Shown here: positions 12,314 to 25,700 of the stretch, in pieces
How positions within the stretch are numbered: position 1 is the first letter of the stretch
How the letters are laid out: every line of letters starts with the position of its first letter
Origin: Marsupella aquatica
Lineage: Eukaryota > Marchantiophyta
Assembly: GCA_973895155.1 (NCBI GenBank)
Contig: OZ316892.1
Span: 27,652,001 to 27,716,000, forward strand
DNA: 64,000 nt
Reading direction: 5' to 3'
Program-made: the position numbers and the translations under genes
Notes under the pieces: model-generated
Database searches by the model: none
The model's input: the letters and a program-made list of their open reading frames with translations, nothing else
Told to the model about the DNA's origin: nothing

Positions 12314-12555
12314 ATGCTTGCATCAAGGACCCAATTGTGCCAATGCCAGGAAGGCATTGAGTACTCCAAGAATATCAATGTTGATTACACACCTGCTTCT
12401 GCTTCTACTTCAATTGCCATTGAGGCTCTGTCATCTTTATCACCACCAAGGCGACCAGCCAATGTGCGAGGAGAAAAGGAGCAACAAAGCCACCAGCAGC
12501 AGGTTTTGAAAAGGAGTCAAAGGGCTCTTCAGAGGCCAAGTCATTTGGAAGGAGG
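12314..12555 (+). CDS. Candidate first exon of the SCP-type phosphatase gene
   Basis: An ATG at 12314 opens an 80-codon frame (MLASRTQLCQCQEGIEYSKN...), rich in Ser, Gln and Arg towards its end (QQQVLKRSQRALQRPSHL). It stops at a good splice donor, GG|GTGAGAAG at 12555/12556, in phase 2. A phase-2 acceptor, CTCAAAGCAG|A at 14692/14693, lies directly before the phosphatase domain. Joining them gives a protein of about 267 residues with a proper ATG, which the domain frame otherwise lacks. The intron would be about 2.1 kb. This is inference from splice signals; the peptide itself has no recognised motif, so it may be unrelated. Confidence 0.4.
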
Positions 12556-14435
12556 GTGAGAAGCCGCAAGGATTAACATTTGTGAAGTTTGAAGTCAGCC
12601 CTGATTAGTCACCATTGTATGGAGGGGTGGTGATGGAAAAGTTGAGATTCATCTTAATCTGCACATCAAGGGGAAGCTCTGTTGTACGTCATAAGCTCAA
12701 TGGATGCTTAGACACTTACTTTTTCTTTGAATTTATCCCTTCTCATTGATTAAGAATAATGTCAATTTGTCACCAGTTACAAAACATAGGAAAATTGAAA
12801 CAATCACTTTGATTGTTTTGATTCTTATCAAACTGCACAAACAAGTCAGTTTCTCAACCATTTGAAGGGAAACTTTTCATTCTTTGCTTTCAACCTCTCT
12901 AATTAGTTCCTTTAGGAAGTTTGGAAGCCGTACAACAGGTCTCCAGACAGACTTCACTTCATCTCCATTTAATCCCTTCAACTCAAAATCCAATGCCAAA
13001 GCAAGTTATTTGTCAAATTTGGTTTGGAAAGTTTTAGAACAACTTTATCACAATTAAGGATCTTTAATACCTTTTCATGAGAGAATCTCATCAAGTGTTT
13101 TGTGTCCTACCTTCATATTCCTGCATTCTACATGCCTCTTTGGCTGCTTGTCATTTGTCCTTGTCATATATGAAATCCATGAATTCTTGCTTTTTAGATG
13201 TATTCTTGGAACCACCAGCATCTTTGCTTTCAGTCTATCATTTTCTCCATTCTGGTCGGAGGACCTAGTCAGGATTGGAGTGAATCTCAAGTCTGTTTCT
13301 CTAAGTATCTTTAAACCATTTGGCCTAGTTGGGCTCTATGATCAAAATTCCATTTTGGGTCTCATTCATGAATTCTTGATGAGGGTGCAAATGTTATTCC
13401 TTGTTTGGTAGCTAGTTTTGTTCAACTAATTACCAAGATAGTTCAGTCTAGGTGAGAAAAGGTGATCCAAATTTAGTCATTTTTTCAATTTGGCTTGCCT
13501 TGTAATATGTAGTTCGTACTTTCAACCTCAGGAACTCTACTTGTGTTGCAAGGAATAATTATGTTCCATAATACATATTTGGTGTGAGTGTGAGTGTGTA
13601 TAGTTTAGCTTTTTTATGCTATTTGGAGGTAGGTGCACGCAAACAGAGCAAAACTAGAATGAACTTACACCTTAGTGAAGATTTTGAGAGGGGAATCTTT
13701 AGTCCTATGACTGTGCAATCCATAGCATGCACCCTGATCTTCATGTCCACAGGCTTCCATTGAGTCAATCACTCCCTCCATTTTTTCTTTAGTGAAAATG
13801 TTAAAGCTTTATAAGCAAAGAGATAGAATCAAATGAAGGAATGGGGGAGGGGGGAGGAGTGCATCCCAGGAGGGGCCCAAATGGAAATCACAGACCCAAA
13901 CCTAACAGACGCAAGGGTCAGAGTAGCCCACAGTTTTGCCATTTCTGATCTATAATTTGAATCAATGAAAGAATATGAGGTGGAATTGTAGTGCCATGAT
14001 TAGTGGTCTAGAGCCATTTACAATCTATATGGCTCAAGTTGGTCTCTCACCTTGCATTTCCATTGACTCAATCTTTTCTGGTCTAAATCCTAGTCATGTA
14101 CCATTGATCCGCATGGCCCAAATAGTGTATCTCATATCTATATCCTTTAATTTCCTATAGGTCAAATCTCATGAGCAAATTGGTCTGAACAAGTACTACC
14201 TTGAAAGCCATGGTGGGGATGCTTGTTCGTAGAGTGGATAGGCAAAAGAAGAAAACACTCAACAAAAGCCTGGTACACAACTGCAACAACAACAGCTGTG
14301 GGGGAAAGAGTAACCGAAGCAATTTATCAATCCTAATGCAAGCGAAACAGGTGGCCACAAGTAGCCCTAGCAACAATAAAGTCACAAGTATCATCCCCCT
14401 CTACCAATACCTCACCATTCCGGCAACTTTCTTGA
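12556..14435. other. Probable intron or intergenic DNA before the phosphatase domain
   Basis: AT-rich, with no recognised domain. A second open frame with an ATG at 14210 (to 14524) precedes the phosphatase domain in another frame. Its Lys/Arg/Asn-rich product would need a +1 shift to join the domain, so I do not accept it as the start. Confidence 0.4.
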
Positions 14436-15254
14436 CAAGGTTGTGGGCGCATAAAAGGATTTGGGCCAAAACTCGTTTACTCTTGCGGAATTCATGGCAA
14501 ACCAACATGCTTCCAATTGAATAACGTTCTAGACTGTGATTTTGAACTGGCGAACTCACAACAACAAAAGTATGGTAGTGGATACGACCCTACTAGCAAT
14601 TGCCAGTGCGAGCAAGTGGGACAGGGTCAGGGTCAAGGCCAGGGCCAGGAGTCTGGCCCTGAGGAATATGCTCGTTTGCCCCCTCAAAGCAGAGAGCATG
14701 GAGGGAGGAAGACACTGGTCCTTGACCTGGATGAAACTCTAGTCCACTCATCATTCAAGATGGTCCCCCACTATGACTTCAATATCATGGTGGAGGTTGA
14801 GGGCAAGCCTTGTAGTGTGTATGTGATAAAACGGCCTGGGGTGGACCAGTTCTTAGAAGCAATGGCTAAGGTGTTTGAGGTGGTGTTGTTCACAGCAAGC
14901 TTGAGAAAGTATGCAGACCCATTGCTTGATATTTTGGATAGACACAATGCTATCAGTTTTAGGAGATATCGAGAGTCCTGCAGGCAAATGGAAGGGGGTT
15001 TAGTGAAGGATCTCACCATGTTGGGCCGTGATCTCTCCAAGGTCATCATTATTGATAATAGCCCTCACTCCTACATGCTGCAGCCAGCCAACGCAATTCC
15101 AATTGGTAATTTCATTGATGACATGAGAGATCGACAACTTCTTGACCTCCTCCCGGATTTGGAAGAGATTGCCCAGATGGATAGCCATGATCCTAATAAC
15201 TTTCCCAAGATTAGCCGGTCCAGGAGTAGATCCAACTCAGCCAGCCGCAGTTAA
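14436..15254 (+). CDS. SCP1/FCP1-like HAD phosphatase (CTD small phosphatase family)
   Basis: The full HAD phosphatase domain is present and uninterrupted. Motif I is LVLDLDETLVHSSF (DxDxT, the aspartyl-phosphate nucleophile). YVIKRPGVDQFLEAM follows, then motif II in VVLFTASLRKYADP, FRRYRESC, and the motif III lysine in GLVKDLTMLGRDLSK. Motif IV is VIIIDNSPHSYML, and the end is LLDLLPDLEEIAQMD. The family dephosphorylates phosphoserine, classically on the RNA polymerase II C-terminal domain; plant members have varied targets. An Arg/Ser tail (SRSRSRSNSASRS) closes the protein. The frame opens at 14436 but has no ATG before the domain; the first codon usually picked, at 14517, is TTG. A Gly/Gln run (about 14617-14650) precedes the domain and may be intronic. 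Either a distal exon (12314-12555) supplies the start, or this is a 5'-damaged copy. Confidence 0.75.
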   Translation, partial: QGCGRIKGFGPKLVYSCGIHGKPTCFQLNNVLDCDFELANSQQQKYGSGYDPTSNCQCEQVGQGQGQGQGQESGPEEYARLPPQSREHGGRKTLVLDLDETLVHSSFKMVPHYDFNIMVEVEGKPCSVYVIKRPGVDQFLEAMAKVFEVVLFTASLRKYADPLLDILDRHNAISFRRYRESCRQMEGGLVKDLTMLGRDLSKVIIIDNSPHSYMLQPANAIPIGNFIDDMRDRQLLDLLPDLEEIAQMDSHDPNNFPKISRSRSRSNSASRS

Positions 15255-18200
15255 TAAGAAGCACGCTTCCTCTTCCAGCCCATATTTCCTCTTATCCACC
15301 TCATCTCTCTCTTTTGGTCTTTTGGCCCAATTCATGGTTTAGGCTTCCCAAATGTACATGTGGAAAGGACATGGCTTCAATGATTCTGAAAGACTGGAAA
15401 AATCTTGAAAACATGACACTAAAATATATGTGATTGTTTTGGTAGGTACATACCATTCTAAAGTTGTGAGCAGTCAAATGTTACACCTGAATTGTTGGAA
15501 TTACTATGCTTGTTAATGTTGCAAAGCTCATGGGCTCTCGAGGGCCTCACTCCAAGAGGGGTCCCATATCACGCCCAAAGTTTTTGAGTAATAAGCACCC
15601 TAAAACTTAAGAAAATAAAGTAAATTTTTACTATTTTATATCCCTAATTCTAGTAATATTCCCACATTTGGTATTAAAAAACCCATATAGCTCTTATAAC
15701 TCTCAAAATTGGATTAAAACACCCCTATATTTCTTCAACAAATTTTTTAAAGTCTTCCATGCGATTGAATTGAAAACGGGATTGAAAAAACCCTAACTTC
15801 TTTGCGCACGATGGGTCGAAAGGAAAGCACTGAGGACCCGGGGCATGGGCTATTAATGGCTATATCATTGGCAGCCATATTCATGGATTGTTGTGCTCAC
15901 AGCATTGCAAAAACAGATCATAATCAATTAGCGCTACTCGTAACACCCCCCCCCCCCCCGGCAACACCCCTGGTAACACCCAATCCACTGGCGCATGCAT
16001 GCTTGCTCGATAGCACTGTTAAGATCCTGATGAGCCGACAATTGATCTATCAGCCGGGCTATAACCCACACCATACCCTCCTCTCAATGTGGAAACCTGA
16101 CTCCTGGACTGCTTCATAGTATTAGATATTGTCATCTTGAGCAACCAGTACTTTCTATCACACGAGCTCTAGATTGGTCTGTCCTTGAACAAAGATATCA
16201 TTTGTGTGACAGATTTTTATGCATCACATGGGCATAAGCCTCAACTTTTGCCTCCCCTCCCAACTTACCCAACTCGTATACACCTCACCTTTAAATCTCC
16301 TCCTTGGTTCTCAACTTTATATATCAATTTCATATAATATTGTTGTAACCGTTTCCAGTTCCAACCCAACTGTACCTGTGCCCCGAGCTTGATGGTCTAA
16401 AGGCTTCACTCTAGACAGTATGCCCATATCCTCCTAGCTTTTGATCACGCTTTATAAGATAGCTGTACTTCTTCCAATGAATGCGAAAGTGATGGCAGGT
16501 CCTCCTAAGTTTTTAGTCAAACTTAATTAATGATCTATCTAAGCTTTCTTTTGGCTGCATGGAATTCATTATGGACAAGAGAAAGGAGTGAGCCCGTGGG
16601 ACGCCGCTACAAGGGAGGAATGAGAGTACTCAGAGCTATAAGAGCAGATCATGGGATCTCTATCCCAATTGCTTGGAGAAGATTCTTGAGTTTGCATAGG
16701 CTGATGATGATGGATCTTGATCCCATATATTTTGGTCAGATGAGACTCTTAAGTTTGCTTAGGATCTATGAGAACATACATTGTAACTAGAATGTAAAAA
16801 TGAGATTTAAGTAACAATGCTAGGCTTTCATAGATAGCATTTTTTGATACTGTTTGAGCTCAACGGTTTGGATGGAGATCACATCCGAGGCACTTTTGAT
16901 TTTTATATCTGAAAAATCATTCATTGTAAAGTCATGAAATGTTCTAAGCTTGGATGGACTGGTGGGTTGGCTTTGAAGCCGGGATGGACTTTCAATTGGC
17001 AGGTCGTGTAAAAAGACTAGGATAGTACCAATACGGTTTCAACTGAAATGTGACGTGTGAACGGTCTCCTGACTGTTTGCAGTCTATTAAGTTGGTTTAC
17101 CTGGTGGTAAGTCACTTCTCATGGCAAAACTACTCAAGGCATCCTTCACAAAAGTGAAATGTCCATTTTCAGTTGACGTAGAATATTTTCATCTACTGAA
17201 ATATCTTTTAATGCTGATTGGAAATGAAGAATATGATGAAAAGCCTCAAACTGTGTTAGTAATAGATTGGACATGCAAAATTTGGGTTCAAACAAATATA
17301 CAAAAGTTGTCTAAGCAAATGGACAAGTATGCCAAAAACCACCAGCTTAAACCTACCTGGAAAAACTATCATTGTGCTCATTGGAATGGAGAATATGATA
17401 AAAGGTCTCAAACTTTGTTAGTTAGTAGATTGGAGATGCAGAATTTGAGTTTCAACAAATTTATAAAAGCTGGTTAAATAAATGGACAAGTATTGAAATC
17501 TTCTTCTGAGAATAGGAAGCAGCCTAGGGAGTGCGACCATTGATGAGAGTCAGAGTAGCCTGACGGACCAGCAAGAAGTTCTGAGTAACAGGCTCAAGTT
17601 TACTTGTAGGCACCACAAAATGAATCCTGACTGGGACCTTGAGAGAGTACTTGGTTGAGGCTCTTCAGGTTCTTATGGCCAGACTAGTTGCCTTGGGTGT
17701 TTTTGTGCATCGTATGTTCCCTTTGCTAGGGCTGCCTTCGTCCCCTTGCTTGGCTTTCGAGGGCCATTGCGCCCTCCTTTTCAAAAACTATACATCAGTA
17801 AATAAAGAAATAAAATTAAAATGGACAAGTATGTCACAAACCACCAATTTATGAAACTGAAGCCAAGATGGACCACCATGTCGGGAATAATGCTCCGGGC
17901 CCGTATACTACCACATTCTGATGGTATGTCCATGGGAGTTTGAATTGGGGCCCATAACTTGATGATTATGACTCCTACAATAATTTTTAGTTTTGCACCT
18001 GCAAGGCAACTAGAGTAGAAGTAGATATACCTGAACACAAAGTAACCCAAATATTCCATATTAACACAATCGAACCTACCCCTCTGCAATCTGTGACAAA
18101 ATACTCAACCCAAATGGCCAAAAATTCACTGTCACTTTCATGGAAGTGTAGTTTACATACTACTCTAGAATATTCCTGAAAAATATTGAAATATACGAGG

Positions 18201-18606
18201 GTAACTTATTAGAAAACCTCAAATTTTGGTAAATGTGGTCCATTATTTGGGGTTTCAATGACTAACCTTGGGGTCCATGGAGGCTTCCAATTCACCAGTT
18301 TACACTTCGAGGCGGCAATGGCGAAACGATTAAACGAAGGTCAGCCCAACTCTTAAGCTTGTGTGTGTTTGGCGTGTGGACAATTTTGATGTCCGCGTTT
18401 CAATTCAGTCCCTACACGCTCATCAGGAGCATTCGTTTCCGCTCTTATGCACTATGGACGAAGCAAATTGGGCGAAATACGCAGTGAATTTGGGAGATGT
18501 GGATGCATGAATTCGGATTCCTTCGAAGAATTTCCATATCTTCCAGCTTGCTTCCTCTCAGATAGCATTCCCGGTGGCTTGTAGCATCAAGGGCCGAAGG
18601 GTGGCG
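15255..18606. other. Intergenic, no gene recognised
   Basis: A 14-base C run lies at 15946-15959. A diverged tandem duplication of about 160 bp occurs at about 17213-17500, marked by GG..ATGGAGAATATGAT.AAA and AAATGGACAAGTAT, with a third fragment near 17820. The open frame across 17121-17477 covers these repeats and is not considered a gene. The last 300 bases are the presumed promoter and leader of the V-ATPase assembly gene. Confidence 0.45.
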
Positions 18607-20160
18607 ATGGAGGTGGGAGAAGAGGCTGGGCTGAAGCTTCAGAGCACTCCAAAACTGCGTGACTTTCTCCGAACGGTAGCTGCTGCCACTACGGTCTCCG
18701 AGAAGTCCCGTGCAGCAGCACTGAATTACACAGAAGATAAAACCGTGTTTGTCCCTGAGTATGTATATAGAGACCTTGGACCAAGCGATCGGTCACCAAT
18801 TCACCAAGTCCTCGCCGGTTCTTCAATCTTCCTGGAGAGCCCTAGACCTCGTGAACAGGTGTGCTTTTGTTCCTCCCCATTGATGATTTTGATCTGCATA
18901 ACTAGATCTGTGTTCAAATTGAATCTTTTGTTAGGAATATCTGTAAAAGTATTGGTCGAGTACGCTAATTGAATTGGGCGTTAGGAACAAAATATCACCT
19001 TGTGGGCAGAGATGGTAGAAAAAGTAATTGATTTTTAATAGTCCAATGCGAAGCGCCACAAAGACCATTGGAGAATCCATCGGTCAATGGATATATTGAA
19101 GATTTGGAGAGTGAAAGTCACTGCTGTAGGTAGACAGAGGCAGAGGGATGGTTACTTACTTTTGAAGCCTTTTACGTCTTGCTGTAACTGGATTGAGCAG
19201 CATTCATGAATCTCTCAGCACATAAAATGTTGGCATGTGTTCTTAAAGTCTAATCAATTTACACCTTGGGGACTAAAATCGGTATATAACACATGAAAAC
19301 TCTTTTGTTTTGCAGAGTCGGGAGCTGAAAGCACGACTCAAGAAGTTGCAGGAGTTGGAAAAGCAATACGATGAGCTGGTGCAGGACATCACAAAGCAAA
19401 CTGAGGAGAAAGAGCATTTTTCCTCCTACCTGGGTTTTGGTACAGTATTACTTACTCCATCCGAAGGATTTTCTTGCTGAGGTCTGTAGGCTGGTTTCCG
19501 TGTTTGTAGAAATACTTGAAGGTCATATTGACGTTTATTTGGAATATTGTTGTCATGTCAATATATTGCTAAGACTGGGGGTCATCATGCAAGTGATGGT
19601 ATTGTCCAGATGAAATGTTTATTTTTTGCTTCCGAATTGTGTCGAGTGTATGGCAGTGGGCACCAATTTGCCTAAAATAATTTGATTTTTGTGGTGTGAT
19701 AGGTCTTTACGTGGCAGTAACTATGATCATCAGTTTTGCATTTGGTTACACAGTCTTCAGTTCACTATTCCGTGAAACTCATGCTCTTGTAAGTTTGTGC
19801 TTCTATAATTGTGGATCCTACGGCTGTTAGTGATGTTTTTGGGACCCGGTACAATCGTGTAGGCAATGTGCAATTCAGAATGAACACGGTGAGAAATAGG
19901 TGACTTTGATTTTATATTCTTTGCTTTAATACAGGAGTCTCATAGTTGGTGACGCATGGATGGGAACAAGACAGAGTCCTCTGTTGGCTCTCGTTTATCT
20001 TTATCGTTATGCGAGGGAGTCGAGGTTATTCTCATGTACATTATAAAGTCGTAGTTGGTGGGATTTGCAGCATGCAGCCGGTGGAGCACTGGGTTTGATA
20101 GCAGGGATGGTAATGGAAACTCTTCTCTTATTGTACGAGACGTACAAGGGAGAAAAATGA
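18607..20160 (+). CDS. VMA12/TMEM199-like V-ATPase assembly factor
   Basis: Four exons with clean GT-AG borders: 18607-18858, 19316-19433, 19703-19788 and 20071-20160, giving about 181 residues. Exon 1 holds the cytosolic N-terminus and ends IHQVLAGSSIFLESPRPREQ. Exon 2 is a charged helical segment, SRELKARLKKLQELEKQYDELV. Exon 3 encodes the first membrane helix (GLYVAVTMIISFAFGYTVFSSLF) and exon 4 the second (AAGGALGLIAGMVMETLLLLY), with a short Lys-rich tail. The 'P.PRE...EL..RL..L' block followed by a two-helix hairpin is the Vma12/TMEM199 signature. These ER proteins help assemble the V0 sector of the vacuolar proton pump. The ATG at 18607 was chosen over an in-frame GTG at 18574. Phases (0, 1, 0) agree at every junction. 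Confidence 0.85.
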
Positions 20161-22214
20161 AGAAGTAAGCAAAAGGGAGAAAGGAAGGGCTCGCAAGCAA
20201 GCTCAAGAAAGCAAGACTAACAATCCAGGCACCTCTTCATACTCTGCATGTGCTGAAGCACATCTGAAGCGATTCAGCAGATGAAAATTGTGAGCTTCCT
20301 ACCACTTATTTTGACAGTTTTTGGAAGGTATGTTTGTCTTTCTCTTGTGGTTTCTTGGTGTTCTCGACTGGACCCTTACGTACATAGCTAATTGAATTGT
20401 TGCATTGGAGCCAAGGACGTTCTGCCCATAGTAAGGTGTCCATTTGGGTTGTAAGCCATTATTTTGTGTGGCCAAATTTAATGGGAGAGCTCAAGTGACG
20501 AGTATCAAGCAGACCATTGTTGGAAAGTCAAAATATTGTGAATGTTTCAATCCCTGGAACTTCCTTCTCTAATTGTGTTAAAATGTTTTGTAAACCTTGG
20601 ATCAGGGAGACAATTTGCGAGACTAGAATCGCCAGACCTCGTTTACTGACCATCACGACGAGGAACTCCCATGAATATATAGGGATTTTGACAGATGGAG
20701 ATTGATAGGGAATTAGGGTGCTTCGTGATGGACCACAACGATAAAAGACAGGCGGATAGCGTAGGTTACAAAAGCGCATGAGGCAATAGTTGGCATGTTC
20801 AGGCTTTCACTCGTCCATCATACGAGAAAGGAGCCCAAGGCTTATGTCGGATGTTTTTTTCGTGGAAATAAGTTTTCCGGGATTTAGATTGTGTAATTAA
20901 ATAGATGCTTAACTTTGAGTACGAGACATTGAACGAGCCCTTCTGTTTCTGTATTTGTTGGATGGAGCGTTTTGGTCTCCATATGGACATGATAATGGCT
21001 CTGTGATTGAGAGTGCGCTGTTGAGGTTTGCGGCGATCCTTTTAGCCAGGAGAACTCGTAACATTAGCTTCACCTATCTTGATCATTTTTGAAGACATCA
21101 CTATATCATACTGAGAAACGTAACAATAGTTGAAATTAGCATCCCTTCCCAGCGAACAATCGAGAAAATATGATCTTGAGAGGCCTAGATTGAAAGTATG
21201 TTCTGAGAAAAAAATGTATTACTTCTTGAATGCAAAGAACCGGATAGCAAATACCTGCAGGACTTTTCTTGCTACGGTTTTGGTCTTGTCTATTCAGATC
21301 TGATGGGAAGCTTCGGTATTTGACGATTGAACGTTTGTCCCTACAGTATTCATGCACGGGGTTCAATTGAGGTCTAATATTGTTGTGTTTTAGTCCAGGC
21401 AAAGTAGTCTTTAATTCGATTGCCGCTTTTCATGTCCTCATGTCTCGGTAGCCTTTCAAGCTGTTTCCACATGGGATACAATCACGAAATTTCGGCAATA
21501 AGTCCCGAATGCTTAATATCCCTTGTGAGAGACCGAAGAGGAGCAATGCGAAGTGAGAAACTACAAAGCTTATGGAATTGCAAATACTCTAACAGAAGGA
21601 GCATGTCTATCAAAAAACGAGACAAGCGAGAACCCTTAGCATTAAAGAGGTTTGAAACCTGTCCAGACGGTCAAGTCAATAGTAGTGTTCAAAGACCCCA
21701 AGTGCCTCGGTCGTTGACAACATCCCAGTTCAATTTAACGAGAAAACATCAGCTCACTGTGCAGGTGAGGTTCGACACAGTTGACAGCCAGTTGAAAGAG
21801 GACGAATTGGGTCTAGCGCACCATCAGCTCCGCAAAGTCAATGTGATGTGGAAAAACTTTGAAAACTGCATGCCAACTCAACTAAGCACGTGTAAAATCA
21901 CAGAGCATGGGTAGATGACACTCAGATGCACGACATTAGCCACCTCGAGCTACCAAATTTGTCGAGCCAATGGAAACAGCAACTCCTACTGCTGAGCACA
22001 GTTCAAAACCTGCTGAATGTCAAGCTTTTTCTTTTATTTTCCGTTTATTCATTGATGTGCACTGGAGATAGCAGTAATCACAACTCTACAATATAAGCGA
22101 GACACTTTTGGATATATACAAAACTTGGGTTACACCCTACTCGTTTCTGGAGAGCCATTTGGTTAGGAAATGTCCCTGGATCAATCCATCGACCCTAATT
22201 CTTTGCAGCCATCT
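20161..22214. other. Intergenic between VMA12-like and BRK1 genes
   Basis: This holds the presumed 3' untranslated regions of two convergent genes. The open frame at 21420-21914 (164 codons) has no recognised motif and a composition like its surroundings, so I do not call it. Nothing else is seen. Confidence 0.45.
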
Positions 22215-22725
22215 TCAATAAGGTCCAGAAGTAGCAGTACTCATTTGTGCTTCCAAATGTTCCAATTGCCGTTCAAGGGTGGCCAACTTCTCATTCAACG
22301 TCGCTAGCTTACTCCTAGTAGTCGTTTCTGTTCCATTGCCATAGAAGATGACCATGCCAAATTCAATTACGACAGAATCATGCGCACTTATATACAGAAT
22401 TTGTAAAACTGTAAACCATGCAGTGAAGGTTGGCTGCGCCTTGTGAACACCACTCCTTTAAGTCATTTACATGACATCAAACAAAACCTCCACAAACCTT
22501 CAACACTACAGACCCTAGATCAACTGAAAAACTTCGAGGTCCTGCAATTCGCATGATCAACCTAGGGATGTGCGCTTTGCATTGGTGAAATTTCCGGGGG
22601 CACTTACCAAATTCAAGCAGAAACTCGAAGAGGCGACGCACATTGAGGGCCAACGAGGAGGAGAATTGACGGTTGTCCCAATCCGCCTGCACTGCAATCC
22701 CCACGCTCAAACTACTGTTATTCAT
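22215..22725 (-). CDS. BRK1: BRICK1 (BRK1/HSPC300), SCAR/WAVE complex subunit
   Basis: Two exons: 22725-22608 and 22327-22215, joined in phase 1 (donor G|GTAAGTG, acceptor AACAG|AA), giving about 76 residues. Exon 1 reads MNNSSLSVGIAVQADWDNRQ, then ALNVRRLFEFLLEFE. Exon 2 reads TTTRSKLATLNEKLATLERQ, then EHLEAQMSTATSGPY. The VGIAVQADW.NR.F and SKLA.LNEKL..LE stretches are diagnostic of BRK1, and the length is right for this tiny coiled-coil protein (about 75-85 residues). BRK1 sits in the pentameric SCAR/WAVE complex that activates ARP2/3 actin nucleation, controlling polarised cell growth in plants. The N-terminal leader before VGIAVQ is shorter than the Gly/Ala-rich one I recall in angiosperms. 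Confidence 0.95.
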
Positions 22726-25700
22726 CCTTGTTGCCGCTCTCCTTCACCCTGACCATACAATTTCTATCCCAGACTGTCCTTCTCAAAGTCCTGTGCTCAG
22801 CAGAAGCCTCTTCCGGGACAATCGGCCAGCGCCCATGCAACAGGATTCAGCAGCGCCAGCAGCAGTGGCGATCTGTTTGTCTGAGGACAACAACGTCGCA
22901 GCAATGCAACAGCATCACTAGCAGCGATATCTTCGTCAGCGCAGCTCAACAGATATGAACGGCACAAGATAATGTTGCAGAACCAAATGAGAAGCGCTAG
23001 CAGTAGCACGAGGAAGGAGAAGGAGGAGCAGCAGCAGTCGACATTACAGCAAGTTCTCTATCTCAGCTGCTTTATGCGATGCATGTAGTCTGACTATTAA
23101 ACTAACAACATCCCTAAGATCTATGATCGCAGCTGTGGAACCAAGGAAGCACAGACTCGCCCCCCCATTGTAAGAAACAGCGACAAGAGGATGAAATTTC
23201 TTCACCTCAGTCCACAGCAGCTTAAACATTGCCACTCACATTCGCCGAAGAAGCAATCAAACAAAAGAGAAGGATGAAATTTGGGCAACAAAGGTGCCGC
23301 ATGTCCCACAGAGTCGAACATGACGGATCCATTTCGGATCTCATGGGCGAACCTTAGGACCTCAGAAAAGGCAGACAAGACGACCTTCTCACGGAAAAGT
23401 GAACCTAGTGCAATGCAGTACCGTAGAGAGTTCACGAACAGCAACAAATCAACCAATCCTTCGTGATCTGTACTCACCTCCCGGGATGTGATTCTGGTCC
23501 CTTGAATCGTCTCAGTACTCATCAGAAGCTCAGGTGTTGGAGATCGTTTTTTCACCTAGTGTACAAAGCGAAGTGGTCCGAAATCCGATGCGAAGAGTAA
23601 GGCCGAAAGAGTGGGCGGAGTGTGGGAAACCCCACATTACGTTGACCAGTGGAATCGACGGTCAAAGTCTTTTCTCCGCAGCCTCCGCTCACATCTAAAG
23701 AAACAGGACTCACGCCTGTACTAAACGTTGCCGTCCCCAAAGTAACGGCCACGCTCCGCCTCCGTGCCATGTACTAGGCATTCGAGATTGGGGACGCATT
23801 ATTCTGCATAGGTGCTCAGCCCAGTTCACGATAAAATCTTCGTTGGTTGCTCCACGGGAAAGAAATACAGTACAGTACAATCTGTCCGGTTCGCTGCGCT
23901 GAAAGACCAGGTCCGACAGCTTCTCCTTCACTGCTCTGCTCTTTCATATCTGACAGAAATAGTGAGATCGATGCAACGCTCCATTGATAATGTCCCGACA
24001 TTCAACGCAAACTTGTAGGCTCTGGTTCTCAGCTTCTCCTTCACATCTTCGTTTTCACAGAAAGATGGAGATTGCTGCAATGCTACAATGAGTGACGATG
24101 TCCCGACCTTCAATGCAAATATAAAGGCTGAAGTTCGGAGACGAAAAAGCTAGTGAAGTGGACGGGCGCAAAGGCGAGCAGAATTTGGTTCATTGGCAGT
24201 CGGCTTGATCATATTTGGTGTCGGAGAAACGTCGAATTGGCGGGCCGGTAGATGCAAATGGTGATCTAGCCAGTCGATATTCTCTACCGCCCTTGGCAGT
24301 TTGAATTACGCTGTCCGCATGTAATTTAGCTCCACCGCATGGTGAAGAAACATCGGTGGAATATCGTGCATCGGATTGATCTTTTCGTCATGTAGTATCA
24401 CTCGTTAATCCTGGTAACCCCTGAGGTTTTTCGAAAGAGTCGAACCCTCAAAGGATTTGGATCTTTACCTTGAAGATTTTAGGTTGGGTGAGGGGACAAC
24501 CGAAATTTGTCAGCCAGGTAATCGAATTGACATCTAAAATCGATACAGATAATGGACAATCGCCTGTGGAGGCCAGCTGCACAGCGCAGCGTCCGCAATG
24601 CTTGGGGATACATTCAAGGACAACAGTCTGCCTGGTCCACAGCTTCAAGTAATGCTCGTTCGGCAGCTACGAATCTCGTCAATGCATACCTCTCGGACAG
24701 GTACTCCCTCTTTAGCAAGCCTTTCTGATTGCACTCCTCGCACTGCGGTCTTTACTCCTCTCGAAAGGCAATTCATGAGGAAAGTCGTAGAAGAGAACGA
24801 TCATACCCTCAGTGCGATGAGGTTGTTTCAGTGAGCTTGAGTTTAATTTCCTTCTGGACTTTTTTTTGTCACTGCCTAGTTTCTCTTTAGCAGTAGTTTA
24901 CTTAATCAATTCACTCGAACTTCTTTCATTTTCTTCCTACCGTTGCTTTGGCCATCTTGTATTTTCAATGCGATTGATTCCTTCCTACCTTCGCTCCTGT
25001 CCTTCACTCATTTGTGGGTTTGTACCCTCTGTCGCGTGTCCTAATTCAGGGATGTGGGGATTTTTTTCTATGCATCCTTTGATTGCTTTGATTCATTGCT
25101 AGCTGGGCTGTGGATGTTGAGTTTTGTGATCCAGCAAGCCTCCAATAAATTCGTCCTTGAAGCAGAAGCACGTTGTTCTATGTTACTCTCTAGTTCTGTA
25201 CTTCTGCAGTGATGGAACTGGCAACCATAGTCAATCCTATTCCTTAAACCCTAAACCCCAGGCAAGAAGCAGCTTAATCTCCTCAAAACAACATCTGGTG
25301 CTTTGAAGTGATTTAGGTGCGATGGATCTCGGAGTACTTGCGGACATGGAAGGCATCCGGGATAAGGCAAGAATCAAGTTGCGAGAATTGCAGGCAAGGC
25401 CTCGATTGTTGTTTAAATTTGCTTCGCACTACCTAGGAAATGTTAAGAAATTTGATGGTTGTTTTCTCGAGAGGAGACAACAAACGGTTGCGAGTAATTT
25501 ACGGGTGATTTGCATGCAGGAAAAGTACTTGCTTCAATACCTGAAAAGCTATGATGCTCTGGTGAGTCCCAGCCTCGAGTTTACCTTATACAAGTTTTAT
25601 TTTGTAGCCTGGGTGAAATCATTCAAAGCCCATTTACAGTTTTGTTTTCATAAGCTGTCTAGCTCCTAGTCAGGGAATTCTTACTTGTACTCTAAGAAGG